From Kribbella sp. ALI-6-A (GTDB lineage: Bacteria > Actinomycetota > Actinomycetes > Propionibacteriales > Kribbellaceae): 64,000 nt of DNA. Below, piece after piece: positions 16,128 to 24,303 of this stretch. Numbering within the stretch: position 1 is the stretch's first letter; each line of letters begins with the position of its first letter. The position numbers and the translations under genes are program-made. The notes below the pieces were generated by a model. It was not told the DNA's origin. It ran no database searches and was given only the letters and a program-made list of their open reading frames with translations. The stretch is from NCBI RefSeq assembly GCF_001984195.1, contig NZ_MTQN01000010.1, positions 1,240,001 to 1,304,000 on the forward strand, in the 5' to 3' direction.

Positions 16128-17096
16128 CTACGCCGTGAGTGTCGACGCCCGCGCTCCAACCGGCAGCCGATCCGGATCGGGAACCCAACGGTCCGGATCG
16201 GATGCCGAGGGCAGAGTGACCGAACGGAGCTTCCCGAGCAGCGCGGGCAGCATCGGATGGGGATTGCGACGGTGCCAGACAATCGACCACGGCAACAACG
16301 GGGTCGGTTCGACGATCGGGACTCTGCGCAGACCGCTGCCGGAGGCGTCGATGCTCATCTCACCCAGTCCGACGGCCCGCTTCTCCCGGAGGAACTGATC
16401 CACCAAGTGGCTCTGGCCGATCGCCGGAGCGGTGAAGCGCAACGGCACCTGGAATCGCTCGGCGAGCCGCTCCAGATAGCCGCGCCACTCGGCTGCGCCT
16501 GCTGGGTCCGGCATCGAGATGCCCCACGCGCGCAGGTCGGCCGGCCGCAACTCGCTCCGGTCCGCCAGTTCATGGTCCTCCGGCAGGAACGCGTGCAGCG
16601 GTTCCAGGTGAACGAGTCGCCGGGCGAGCTCGGCCGGCCACGGCCACGGCAGGTCGTGCACGCGTCCGAACGCCGCGTCGAGCTCCTGCCGCCGGACCGC
16701 CGGTACGGCGACCGCGAGGCCTTGCCGCATGCTCAGTTCGATCCGGAGCCGGGGATCGCGCTCGGTCGCCTCGCGGAGCATCCGCAACGGCGTGAACCGC
16801 TCGTCGTACACGTCGACGCGCAACGGCTGCTCGGTGCCCCGGACCGTCCCGACGGCCCGGTCGAAGGCCGCCACCGCTTCCCTGGCCAACGGCAGGAACC
16901 GGCGCCCGGCCGAGGTGAGCTCCACCGTCCGCGTGGTGCGCTCGAACAGCACGGTGCCCAGCGCCTGCTCGAGCCGGCGAACGCGCTTCGACAAGGCCTG
17001 CTGACTGAGGAACAGCCGCTCGCCCGCGCGGCCGAAGTGCAACTCCTCCGCGGTGACGACGAAGGCCCGCAGGCCGTCGATGTCGGCTGATCCCAT
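16128..17096 (-). CDS. LysR-family transcriptional regulator
   Basis: A 322-residue LysR protein. The N-terminal HTH is typical (LRAFVVTAEELHFGRAGERLFLSQQALSKRVRRLEQALG), and FERTTRTVELTSAGRRFLP continues the family signature. The remainder is the periplasmic-binding-like effector domain. The start ATG has GGAG about 8 nt upstream. It is transcribed away from the metallo-hydrolase gene, and a 19-nt palindrome lies 18 nt upstream of its start, matching the usual LysR arrangement of autoregulation and divergent activation. Confidence 0.9.
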   Translation of the reverse strand: MGSADIDGLRAFVVTAEELHFGRAGERLFLSQQALSKRVRRLEQALGTVLFERTTRTVELTSAGRRFLPLAREAVAAFDRAVGTVRGTEQPLRVDVYDERFTPLRMLREATERDPRLRIELSMRQGLAVAVPAVRRQELDAAFGRVHDLPWPWPAELARRLVHLEPLHAFLPEDHELADRSELRPADLRAWGISMPDPAGAAEWRGYLERLAERFQVPLRFTAPAIGQSHLVDQFLREKRAVGLGEMSIDASGSGLRRVPIVEPTPLLPWSIVWHRRNPHPMLPALLGKLRSVTLPSASDPDRWVPDPDRLPVGARASTLTA

Positions 17097-17113
17097 GCGC
17101 TCCAGCCTCCGGG

Positions 17114-17132
17114 TGACAACCCGCGGTTGTCA
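17114..17132. promoter_or_regulatory. LysR operator candidate
   Basis: Perfect inverted repeat TGACAACC-3 nt-GGTTGTCA in the 93-nt region between the divergent lysR-type gene and the MBL-fold gene. Its position and symmetry fit a LysR recognition site. Confidence 0.65.
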
Positions 17133-17189
17133 ATGAGGCTGTGATCGGTGTTGGACAGTGTCGGCGGCGGACCGCTTGGCTGGTGTCTT

Positions 17190-17900
17190 GTGGAGATCAT
17201 CGAGGTCCGGCCTGAACTACACCTGCTGCTGCTCGAGTTCGGGCAGGCCTACCTGTGGAAGGACGCCGACGGACTGACTCTCGTCGACAGCGGAATCGCC
17301 ACGTCGGGTGCGGAGATCGCCGAGGCCTTCGCGAGGCTGGGGCTGCGCACGGGCGACCTACGGAACCTGGTCCTGACCCACTTCCACGAGGACCACACCG
17401 GTGGCGCGGCGGAGGTCGGCACCTGGGGAGACGTCGTGGTGATGGCGCACCGGCAGGAGGCGCCGGTGATCCGGGGAGAGCTTCCGGCGCCGCCTCCAAA
17501 CTTCACCGACGACGAGCGCGCCCTGCATCGCAGTCTCGGCGCGCACCTGCTGCCCGCCGCGCCACCCTGCCGCGTCGACCGCGAACTGGAGGACGGCGAC
17601 GTGATCGACTTCGCCGGCGGCGCCCAGGTGATCGCCACCCCGGGTCACACCGACGGCAGCATCGCGATCCATCTGCCGGGGCCGGGCATCCTGTTCACCG
17701 GAGACACCGTGGCGCACGTCGACGGCCAGGTGATGCCTGGCGTGTTCAACCTGGATCGCGAGGAGCTGCTGCGTTCGTTCCACCGGTTGGCCGCCGTTCG
17801 GCCGCAGCTGGCTCTGGTCGGCCACGGGGAACCGATCGAGGATGCGCACCGCGGGCTGAACGCGGCCGCGAACCTGCTGGAGTCGAACGGGCCGCGTTAG
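17190..17900 (+). CDS. MBL-fold metallo-hydrolase
   Basis: About 236 residues. The metallo-beta-lactamase fold shows THFHEDHTGG (HxHxDH), a further His in TPGHTDGS, Asp in FTGDTVAH and a last His in VGHGEP, so the binuclear metal site is complete. I choose GTG 17190 because the family usually begins close to the first strand (EIIEVRPELHLL); an earlier GTG at 17148 adds 14 unlikely residues. The family includes glyoxalase II-like and lactonase-like enzymes; the substrate is unknown. Likely regulated by the divergent LysR protein. Confidence 0.85.
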   Translation: MEIIEVRPELHLLLLEFGQAYLWKDADGLTLVDSGIATSGAEIAEAFARLGLRTGDLRNLVLTHFHEDHTGGAAEVGTWGDVVVMAHRQEAPVIRGELPAPPPNFTDDERALHRSLGAHLLPAAPPCRVDRELEDGDVIDFAGGAQVIATPGHTDGSIAIHLPGPGILFTGDTVAHVDGQVMPGVFNLDREELLRSFHRLAAVRPQLALVGHGEPIEDAHRGLNAAANLLESNGPR

Positions 17901-19072
17901 TTGCTGTGGGCATCCGGTCCCGTGTAGATGCCCAGGGCCCGGAATCGGAGCGCGGGCTGGGCGTACTCCTCGATCGCGTGCGCGGTCCAGCCGATGATCC
18001 GCGCGAGGGCGAACAACGCCTCGCCGGCATCGGGCCGCAGACCGTGGGTGTGCATCATCGCGGCGACCGCGACATCGCTGTTCGGGAATCCCCGCACCTG
18101 CTCGGCCAGCGCCCGGACGGTTCTGGTCGCCGGGACGTCGCCCAGCAGTTCGAGCAGCAGTTCGGCCCTCGGGTCGCGGCGCCGGTAGAGCTTGTGGCCG
18201 AACCCAGGAATCGCCTGACCGGTGCGCAGCCGGCTGGACACCGCTGCGACCGGGTCGTCTTGTGCCTGGCGCAGAAAGTCGTAGGCGACCGACGTGGCGG
18301 CGCCGTGCAGCTGACCGTCGAGAGCGCCGAGCCCGGCCGACACCACGGCGTACAGGTTGGCCCGTGCGCTCGCAGCGACGCGGGCAGCGAGGGTGGACAC
18401 CGCGAGTCCGTGGTCGGCGAGCAGGATGACCGCCGCGTCGAGCAGCTCGGGCCGCGGCGGTGCGTCGCTCCCGGTCGAGAGCTTCGGCCAGAGGTCGGCG
18501 CCGAAGGATTCCGTCTGGTGGTCGGGGCCGGGCAGAGCAGCGACCAGTACGCCGAGCAGCTTGGCCGCCGCCCGGGTGACGGCCTGCGGGGTCAGGTCGA
18601 ACCGCAGCTGGTCGCCGGCTCCGAGGACCGCGACGGCGATCCGTAGTTTGTCGGTCAACCTCGCCCCGGGCGGGGCGGTCGTCATCGCTCGCCGGGCCAG
18701 CTCGACTTCGTCCGCGGGCGCCGGGAACCGAGCGGGCGACGCAAGGCGGCCGGTCCACAGCAGTGAGGCCACGGATTCGACTGTGTGGGTGCTGACGAGG
18801 TCGCGGACTCGGTGACCCCGGTAGAAGAGGTCGTCGTCGCTGATCAGCGTGAGCTGGGACTCGATGCGTTCGATGGCGCCGGGGTGGTCGACGGTCCGGC
18901 CGACGAGGCGGTCGACGTCGGCTTCGAGGAAGAGGCTGCCCCGCCGGCCGCGAGCCCGGGTGCTGGTGAGCAGACCGCGGCTGACGTACGCGTAGACGGT
19001 CTCCGGCTTCACCTTCAAACGAGCGGCCACTTCGGCGGTGGTGAGGTAATGCTCGTCACTCGAATCGGCCAC
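17897..19072 (-). CDS. Citrate-synthase-family protein with N-terminal HTH domain
   Basis: A 391-residue protein. Residues 8-55 are a MerR/excisionase-type helix-turn-helix (LTTAEVAARLKVKPETVYAYVSRGLL). The remainder is a citrate synthase fold with His in QLHGAA, His in GFGHKLYRRRDPRA and Asp in FPNSDVAVAAMM, so the catalytic triad appears present. GTG start at 19072 with GGGAG upstream. The HTH suggests it binds DNA, perhaps sensing acetyl-CoA, oxaloacetate or a methylcitrate-pathway ligand. It is divergent from a second citrate-synthase-type gene across a palindrome-rich gap. Catalyst, regulator or both is open. Confidence 0.8.
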   Translation of the reverse strand: MADSSDEHYLTTAEVAARLKVKPETVYAYVSRGLLTSTRARGRRGSLFLEADVDRLVGRTVDHPGAIERIESQLTLISDDDLFYRGHRVRDLVSTHTVESVASLLWTGRLASPARFPAPADEVELARRAMTTAPPGARLTDKLRIAVAVLGAGDQLRFDLTPQAVTRAAAKLLGVLVAALPGPDHQTESFGADLWPKLSTGSDAPPRPELLDAAVILLADHGLAVSTLAARVAASARANLYAVVSAGLGALDGQLHGAATSVAYDFLRQAQDDPVAAVSSRLRTGQAIPGFGHKLYRRRDPRAELLLELLGDVPATRTVRALAEQVRGFPNSDVAVAAMMHTHGLRPDAGEALFALARIIGWTAHAIEEYAQPALRFRALGIYTGPDAHSN

Positions 19073-19093
19073 GCCACGCTCCCTGCGCCACTC

Positions 19094-19155
19094 ATGTTGA
19101 CTTGATCAACATTGACAATAGTGGATTCGAAGATCAATTTGAATCCATGTCAATC
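19094..19155. promoter_or_regulatory. Palindrome cluster between divergent citrate-synthase genes
   Basis: An unusually AT-rich segment holds three dyads: ATGTTGA-5 nt-TCAACAT (19094-19112); GGATTC (19123-19128) with GAATCC (19141-19146); and ATTGACA (19111-19117) with TGTCAAT (19149-19155). The last two are nested. They cover the promoter region of both genes and are strong operator candidates, possibly for the HTH-citrate synthase itself. Confidence 0.6.
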
Positions 19156-20298
19156 AATATGGATCAACTCTTCGAGGTGCCGCCCGGGTTGCGGAACGTG
19201 GTGGTGACCGAGACCGAGCTCGGCGACGTACGCGGTGACGAGGGCTTCTACCACTACCGCCAGTACTCCGCGGTCGAACTGGCGCGGACGAAGACGGTGG
19301 AGGACGTCTGGTTCCTGATGCTCGAAGGGCGCTTGCCGACCGCGGAGGAGCGGGGGCGGTTCGTGGCCGAGGTCGCGCCCCTGCGAGTTCTCCCCGACGA
19401 AGTACGGGAGATCCTGCCGGCCGTCGCCGCAGCCGGCGTCGCGGAGAAGCCGCTGGCCGGGTTGCGCACTGCGTTGTCGGTGCTGGCCGCCGCGCGCGAC
19501 CTGCCGCCGCTGTGGGACGCCGACCCCGCCCGGCGCAAGGCCGACGCGATGCTGGTTTGCGCGGTGACCCCGACAATCCTCGCCGCGCTGCACCGCTTGC
19601 GGCAGGGCGAGCAGCCGCTCGAACCGAGGGACGATCTGAGCGCGGCGGCGAACTGGTTGTATCTGGTCACTGGCAACGAACCGACGGCTGAGCAGGTCGC
19701 TGCGATCGAGGCCTACCTGATCGCGACGGTCGACCACGGGTTCAACGCGTCGACGTTCACGGCGCGGGTCATCGCGTCCACCGGAGCGGACGTGGTGTCG
19801 GCGGTGGCCGGCGCACTGGGGGCGTTCTCAGGCCCGTTGCACGGCGGCGCGCCGGACCGGGCACTGGCCAGCCTGGACGAGATCGGTACGCCGGAGCGGG
19901 CTGATGCGTGGGTACGCGCGAAGGTCGCGGCGGGAGACCGGATCATGGGCTTCGGTCACGCGGTCTACCGAACGGATGATCCGCGCTCGTTGATGCTGCG
20001 GGAGATCGCCCAAGGGCTTGGCGGGGAGCTGGTGGACTTCGCGGTCACTGTGGAACGGACAGTGGTCGACGTACTGGCTGAACTCAAGCCCGGCCGGAAT
20101 CTGTACGCCAACGTGGAGTTCTACGCGGGTGTGGTGATGGAGCGCTGTGGCTTGCCGCGCTCGATGTTCACGCCGACCTTCGCGGTCAGTCGGGTGATCG
20201 GGTGGACGGCCAACATCCTGGAGCAGGCGGAGGACGGGAAGATCATTCGTCCGGCTGCGCGGTATGTCGGTCCGCCACCGCCGGCGCCGATCGATTGA
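19147..20298 (+). CDS. Citrate synthase / 2-methylcitrate synthase family enzyme
   Basis: 383 residues from ATG 19147 (ATG 19159 is equally possible; neither has a Shine-Dalgarno, so translation may be leaderless). The fold contains GPLHGGAPDRAL (first catalytic His), GFGHAVYRTDDPRS (second His) and YANVEFYAGVVMERCGLP. In the last motif the usual catalytic Asp is replaced by Glu, which could still act as the base. Either citrate or 2-methylcitrate synthase is possible. Divergent from the HTH-linked paralog; only weakly similar to it outside the motifs. The first codons overlap the palindrome cluster. Confidence 0.8.
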   Translation: MSINMDQLFEVPPGLRNVVVTETELGDVRGDEGFYHYRQYSAVELARTKTVEDVWFLMLEGRLPTAEERGRFVAEVAPLRVLPDEVREILPAVAAAGVAEKPLAGLRTALSVLAAARDLPPLWDADPARRKADAMLVCAVTPTILAALHRLRQGEQPLEPRDDLSAAANWLYLVTGNEPTAEQVAAIEAYLIATVDHGFNASTFTARVIASTGADVVSAVAGALGAFSGPLHGGAPDRALASLDEIGTPERADAWVRAKVAAGDRIMGFGHAVYRTDDPRSLMLREIAQGLGGELVDFAVTVERTVVDVLAELKPGRNLYANVEFYAGVVMERCGLPRSMFTPTFAVSRVIGWTANILEQAEDGKIIRPAARYVGPPPPAPID

Positions 20299-20602
20299 GC
20301 GGAGGCGCCTCGAGGAATCCGACTACCTGCACTCGGTCGCCCACGCGCCAACGCGGCCGGGTGATCCGCCCGGCCACTCACTCGCCGATCACGTGCCTGC
20401 GGCCCGACCCCGCCTTCACGCGAAGCGGGCGCCAGCACGCGCACGAGAAGCGGGCGCCAGCACGCGCACGAGAAGCGGGCGACAGCACGCGCACCGCGGG
20501 CGCCAGCCCGCAACTGAACCAGGGGTGGGTGGGAGCAGGCACCGTAGCGAGCGCCAGCGAGCGGAGGCGCCCGCGTGGGGGGATCTTTCCCCGCCGTACG
20601 AC
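20297..20602. other. Gene-free segment with short repeats
   Basis: No convincing gene. A 13-nt direct repeat, GAGCGGAGGCGCC, occurs at 20297-20309 (touching the stop of the citrate synthase gene) and again at 20559-20571. Between the two copies lies a 25-bp tandem repeat. GGGGA-TCTT-TCCCC near 20577-20590 is a weak hairpin that could terminate the leftward monooxygenase transcript. Confidence 0.5.
20422..20494. repeat. Tandem 25-bp repeat, three copies
   Basis: Units begin at 20422, 20447 and 20472, each starting GAAGCGGGCG. The third copy has one substitution and loses its last 2 nt; a partial fourth core follows at 20495-20507. The units are contiguous with no spacers. Confidence 0.85.
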
Positions 20603-22036
20603 CTAGCGGAAGTGGAGATCCGGGTTGGTGAGTTTGCCGAAGCGCAGCGCGAGCAGGTCTCGCGGATAGTTCTGCCGCAGCCGCCACGGGCCGGTGGTGC
20701 CCTGGCGGGGGAGGAGGGCGGCGGCTCGGCGGATGTAGCCGGAGGTGAGATCGACGACGGGACGAGCGGGCTTGTCATGCTCCTCAGCAGGGATCTCCGG
20801 CACACACATCCGCGTCCCAGTGCGGCTCATGTGGTTGAGCAGCCGGCACACGTACTGAGAGGTGAGGTCCGAGCGCAGCGTCCACGAGTTGTTCGTATAA
20901 CCGATGCACCACGCAAGATTCGGCACCCCGCTGAGCATCATGCCCCGGTAGACGAAGGTCTCGTTGACGGCGACCGGCCGCCCGTCGACGGTCAGCGCGA
21001 TCTTGCCCAGAGCAACCATCTGCAGACCCGTCGCGGTGACCACCACGTCCGCCGGCAGGTGCTCACCGGAGCGGAGACGAATGCCGTCGGCCACAAAAGA
21101 CTCGATCTCGTCAGTCACGATCGACGCGGAACCACGACGAAACGCCTCGAACAGATCAGCGTCCGGCACCAAGCACAGCCGCTGATCCCAAGGCTTGTAC
21201 CGCGGCACGAAATGCGGCTCAGCCGGAATCGACGGCGGCAACTCCCGCGCCGCCGCCTTGGTCAGGAACCGGGCCGCCGGCCCCGGCCAGCGCCGAAAAG
21301 CGCTGTACACCAGCGAACTGAAAGCAACGTTCTTCCCCCGAATGACATGATGCGCCAGCCGCTCCGGCAGGATCGCCCGCAGCCGATCCGAGACCGCGTC
21401 GTGCGCCGGCCGCGAGGCGATGTAGCTGGGGGAGCGCTGCAGCATCGTCACGTGCTCCGCCCGGTCGGCCATCGCCGGGACCAGCGTCACCGCGGTCGCG
21501 CCGCTGCCGATCACGACGACGCGCCGGCCGGTGTAGTCGAGGTCGGACGGCCAATGCTGCGGATGCACGACGCGACCCTCGTACGACGCGAGCCCGGGAA
21601 AGTCCACGACGTACCCGCTGTCGTAGTCGTAGTACCCGCTGCAGACGTAGAGGAAGTTGCAGGTGTACGACTCGTGCTCGGTCTCCACGGTCCACACCGC
21701 GTCGGCGGTCGACCACGACGCCGCGAGGACCTTCCGCCCGAACCGGATCTTCTGGTCGATCCCGTACTCCGCGGCCGTCTCGTGCAGGTACTCGAGGATC
21801 GACGGCCCGTCCGCGATCGCCTTCGCGGCCTTCCACGGATGGAACGGGAACCCGAGCGTGAACATGTCCGAGTCCGACCGGATCCCCGGATAGCGGAACA
21901 GGTCCCACGTCCCGCCGAGGTCCTCCCGCGCCTCCAGTACGGCGTACGAGCGCTGCGGGCTCTGCGTCTGCAGGCGGTACGCCGCGCCGATCCCGGACAG
22001 CCCGGCACCGACGATCAGGACGTCCAGGTGCTCCAC
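20603..22036 (-). CDS. Flavin-dependent (Baeyer-Villiger-type) monooxygenase
   Basis: 477 residues. The FAD-binding motif GAGLSGIGAA is at residues 10-19, the NADPH-binding motif GSGATA is near residue 175, and YEGRVVHPQHWP lies between them, a close match to the BVMO/FMO fingerprint FxGxxxHxxxWP (Tyr for Phe). Class B monooxygenases insert oxygen into ketones or oxygenate N/S atoms using NADPH. The start is GTG at 22036, with AGGGAGG correctly spaced; the nearby ATG is out of frame. It stands alone, transcribed leftward; the natural substrate is unknown. Confidence 0.88.
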   Translation of the reverse strand: MEHLDVLIVGAGLSGIGAAYRLQTQSPQRSYAVLEAREDLGGTWDLFRYPGIRSDSDMFTLGFPFHPWKAAKAIADGPSILEYLHETAAEYGIDQKIRFGRKVLAASWSTADAVWTVETEHESYTCNFLYVCSGYYDYDSGYVVDFPGLASYEGRVVHPQHWPSDLDYTGRRVVVIGSGATAVTLVPAMADRAEHVTMLQRSPSYIASRPAHDAVSDRLRAILPERLAHHVIRGKNVAFSSLVYSAFRRWPGPAARFLTKAAARELPPSIPAEPHFVPRYKPWDQRLCLVPDADLFEAFRRGSASIVTDEIESFVADGIRLRSGEHLPADVVVTATGLQMVALGKIALTVDGRPVAVNETFVYRGMMLSGVPNLAWCIGYTNNSWTLRSDLTSQYVCRLLNHMSRTGTRMCVPEIPAEEHDKPARPVVDLTSGYIRRAAALLPRQGTTGPWRLRQNYPRDLLALRFGKLTNPDLHFR

Positions 22037-22157
22037 GCATGCCTCCCTGTCGGCGGTCCGGGCCGCTTGTTGACTACTTCGTCAACACTACCCACCCGGG
22101 CCGAACGAGGCTGTACGCCAGGTCACGTGATCAGCACGCAAAGTCGTCGCATCGGTT

Positions 22158-22184
22158 TGTCGATTCCTTCGGCGGGCGTTCGTC
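22158..22184 (+). promoter_or_regulatory. ECF42-type promoter of the DGPF/sigma operon
   Basis: TGTCGA (22158-22163), 17 nt, CGTC (22181-22184). ECF42 sigma factors are reported to recognise a TGTCGA -35 with a CGTC-like -10. The operon encodes such a sigma factor, so this is a positive autoregulation site. Confidence 0.7.
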
Positions 22185-22223
22185 AGCAAGATGTCAGCAG
22201 AACCCGAGACGAGGGAGCCCGTG

Positions 22224-22592
22224 ATGGCGCAGTACATGTTCTTGCTCTTCGACAGCGAGGAGTGGTACGACCAGATCACGCCGGAGGAGTGGCAGCAGCA
22301 GATGAAGCTGCACGGCGACTTCATGGCGGCGGTGGAGGCGGCCGGGGCGTCGATCGTCAGTTCGGCCGCGTTGCTGCCGTCGTCGACGGCCAGCACGGTC
22401 AAGCAGGGCGACGGCGAGCCGCTGGTCACCGACGGCCCGTTCATCGAGACCAAGGAGGCGCTCGGCGGCTACTACCTGATCGAGGCGACCGATCTCGATC
22501 AGGCGCTCGCCCTGGCCAAGCTGGTTCCGTCGGGCAACATCGAGGTCCGCCCGGTGATGGACACCTCGGAGAACGCCGAACCGCCTGCCTAG
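22224..22592 (+). CDS. YCII/DGPF-domain protein
   Basis: A 122-residue small alpha/beta protein. It carries the DGPF signature (VTDGPFIETKEALGGYYLIEA) and begins MAQYMFLLFDSEEWY, both typical of the YCII-related DGPF family encoded beside ECF42 sigma factors. Function is not established; the ferredoxin-like fold suggests a small-molecule or protein-interaction role, possibly signalling to the sigma factor. The ATG at 22224 has GAGGGAG 6 nt upstream; the adjacent GTG at 22221 is an alternative. It is first in the operon, behind the ECF42-type promoter. Confidence 0.88.
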   Translation: MAQYMFLLFDSEEWYDQITPEEWQQQMKLHGDFMAAVEAAGASIVSSAALLPSSTASTVKQGDGEPLVTDGPFIETKEALGGYYLIEATDLDQALALAKLVPSGNIEVRPVMDTSENAEPPA

Positions 22593-22599
22593 CCATTGC

Positions 22600-22638
22600 G
22601 GATGGTGGGATCTCCACCTCAGGGAGATCCCACCATCC
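22600..22638 (+). promoter_or_regulatory. Perfect 16-bp hairpin between DGPF and sigma genes
   Basis: Arm GGATGGTGGGATCTCC, 7-nt loop, perfect complement. No U-run follows. It ends 4 nt before the sigma ribosome binding site, so it could attenuate readthrough, stabilise the upstream message or modulate sigma translation. Confidence 0.8.
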
Positions 22639-22658
22639 GGGCAGAAGGAGCTGAAGCC

Positions 22659-23900
22659 TTGGGAGTCAGCGCGAGGCTGGTCGCCGAGCGGGTCGAGGCG
22701 GCGCACCGCGAGTGCTGGTCGGTGGTGCTGGCCGCCACCGTGCGGGTGACGCGCGACCTGGACCTGGCCGAGGACTGCGCGCAGGAAGCGTTCGTCCGGG
22801 CGTTGCGCGCCTGGCCCGAGGAACTGCCCGACAACCCGGCCGGCTGGTTGACGACGGTCTCCAAGCGGCTGGCCCTGGACAAGCTGCGCCGGGAGACGAC
22901 GCTCCGGCGCAAGCTGCCCCTGCTCGTCGAAGAACCAGGCGAGGTGGAGCAGCCGACCGATCCGCTTCGGCTGGTCTTCACCTGTTGCCACCCGGCGCTG
23001 GCGCGCGATTCCCAGGTCGCGCTGACGTTGCGCCTGATCTGCGGGCTCACGACGCGCGAGGTCGCGGCAGGGCTGCTGATCAGCGAGGCCACGGCGGCCG
23101 CGCGGATCACCCGCGCGAAGAAGAAGATCGCGGCGGCCGGCATCCCGTACCGGATACCCGCCGACGACGAGCTGGCGAGCCGCCTGGACGTCGTACTGAC
23201 GGTGGTACAGCTGGTCTACACGGCCGGCCACATCGCGGCGGGGCCCGAGCTGACGCGCGCCGATCTGACCGGCCGGGCGCTCGAGCTGGCGCAGCTGCTG
23301 GTGCGGCTGATGCCTGACGAGCCCGAGCCGCAGGCGTTGCTCGGTCTGCTGCTGATGACGCAGGCCCGAGGGGACGCGCGGGTGAGCGAGGACGGCGAAC
23401 TCGTGCTGCTCGCCGACCAGGACCGGTCGCGGTGGGACGTCAGGTTGCTCGCCGAGGGCGTCAGCCGTGCGACGGCGGCGCTGCTGAAGGCCGACCCGCC
23501 GGGGCGATTCGCATTGCAGGCGGCCGTGGCCGGGCTGCACGTGACGGCGCCGTGCTGGGAGGAGACCAACTGGGCGCAGGTCGTCCGGATGTACGACGCG
23601 ATGCTGCTCGGCTGGCCGTCGCCGATCGTCGCGCTGAACCGGGCGGCGGCACAGAGCCTGGTCCCCGGCGCCGACCTGGCCGCGGTGCTCGGCGAATTAG
23701 ATGCCCTGAGCAAGGAACCGGCGCTCAAGGCGTACGCCTACCTGCCGGCCACGCGAGCCGACGTACTGGCTCGCCTGCACCGCCCGGCGGAGGCCGCCGC
23801 GGCCTACGACGCGGCGATCGCCCTGACCGCGAACGGTGCCGAACAACGCTTCCTGCGCCGCCGACGGGCCTCGTTGCCGACGGCGAATCCCGGTGCTTGA
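22659..23900 (+). CDS. ECF42-group RNA polymerase sigma factor
   Basis: About 413 residues. The N-terminal part has sigma region 2 (DLAEDCAQEAFVRALRAWP, then NPAGWLTTVSKRLALDKLRR). Region 4 (ICGLTTREVAAGLLISEATAAARITRAKKKI) follows. A long helical TPR-like C-terminal extension from about residue 190 is diagnostic of ECF42. I start at TTG 22659, 8 nt after AGAAGGAG, because the upstream in-frame codons lie inside the intergenic hairpin. Neither an anti-sigma factor nor a transmembrane partner is visible; activity is thought to be controlled through the C-terminal extension. Confidence 0.9.
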   Translation: MGVSARLVAERVEAAHRECWSVVLAATVRVTRDLDLAEDCAQEAFVRALRAWPEELPDNPAGWLTTVSKRLALDKLRRETTLRRKLPLLVEEPGEVEQPTDPLRLVFTCCHPALARDSQVALTLRLICGLTTREVAAGLLISEATAAARITRAKKKIAAAGIPYRIPADDELASRLDVVLTVVQLVYTAGHIAAGPELTRADLTGRALELAQLLVRLMPDEPEPQALLGLLLMTQARGDARVSEDGELVLLADQDRSRWDVRLLAEGVSRATAALLKADPPGRFALQAAVAGLHVTAPCWEETNWAQVVRMYDAMLLGWPSPIVALNRAAAQSLVPGADLAAVLGELDALSKEPALKAYAYLPATRADVLARLHRPAEAAAAYDAAIALTANGAEQRFLRRRRASLPTANPGA

Positions 23901-23907
23901 CTGGAGT

Positions 23908-24303
23908 ATGAGCTATTCCGGTCAGTTCCAGGGGCAGGGTGTGCCGCTGTCGCCGTCGGAGGAGAAGACGTGGAGCATGCTCGCCCACGTCGGGGTGTTC
24001 GTCGCGGCCTGGTTCGCGATGGGGTTCCTGTGCCCGCTGGCGATCTGGCTGATCTTCCGCTACCGCTCGGACTTCGTCCGCCGGCACGCGCTGGAGTCGC
24101 TGAACTTCCAGATCTCGCTGCTGATCTACGGTGTTGTCGCGGCGATCCTGGTGCTGATCACCTTCGGGCTCGGTGTCCTGATCGTGCTGCCGCTGGTCGC
24201 GATCGGCGCGGTCGCCGCGATCGTCGTCATCGTCCGCGCCACGATGGCCGCCTCGGACGGCCGCGACTACCGGTATCCGTTCACGCTGCGCTTCGTGAAG
24301 TGA
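23908..24303 (+). CDS. DUF4870 small membrane protein
   Basis: 131 residues. A short Gln/Gly/Pro-rich N terminus is followed by EEKTWSMLAHVGVFVAAWF, RHALESLNFQISLLIYGVV and a third hydrophobic stretch, the typical three-helix pattern of DUF4870. Function unknown. It starts 7 nt after the sigma gene stop and may share its transcript. The only nearby purine run (GGAG) is too close to the ATG to act as a ribosome binding site, so coupling to upstream translation is likely. Confidence 0.8.
   Translation: MSYSGQFQGQGVPLSPSEEKTWSMLAHVGVFVAAWFAMGFLCPLAIWLIFRYRSDFVRRHALESLNFQISLLIYGVVAAILVLITFGLGVLIVLPLVAIGAVAAIVVIVRATMAASDGRDYRYPFTLRFVK

Noticed and set aside
13911-17090. 1059-codon frame overlapping kinase and LysR genes
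   Set aside because: Frame-shifted shadow of the kinase/DUF4173 gene running on into the antisense of the LysR gene; no recognisable motif.
20422-20507. Possible CRISPR array
   Set aside because: The 25-bp units are directly adjacent with no spacers, only three copies, and no cas genes.
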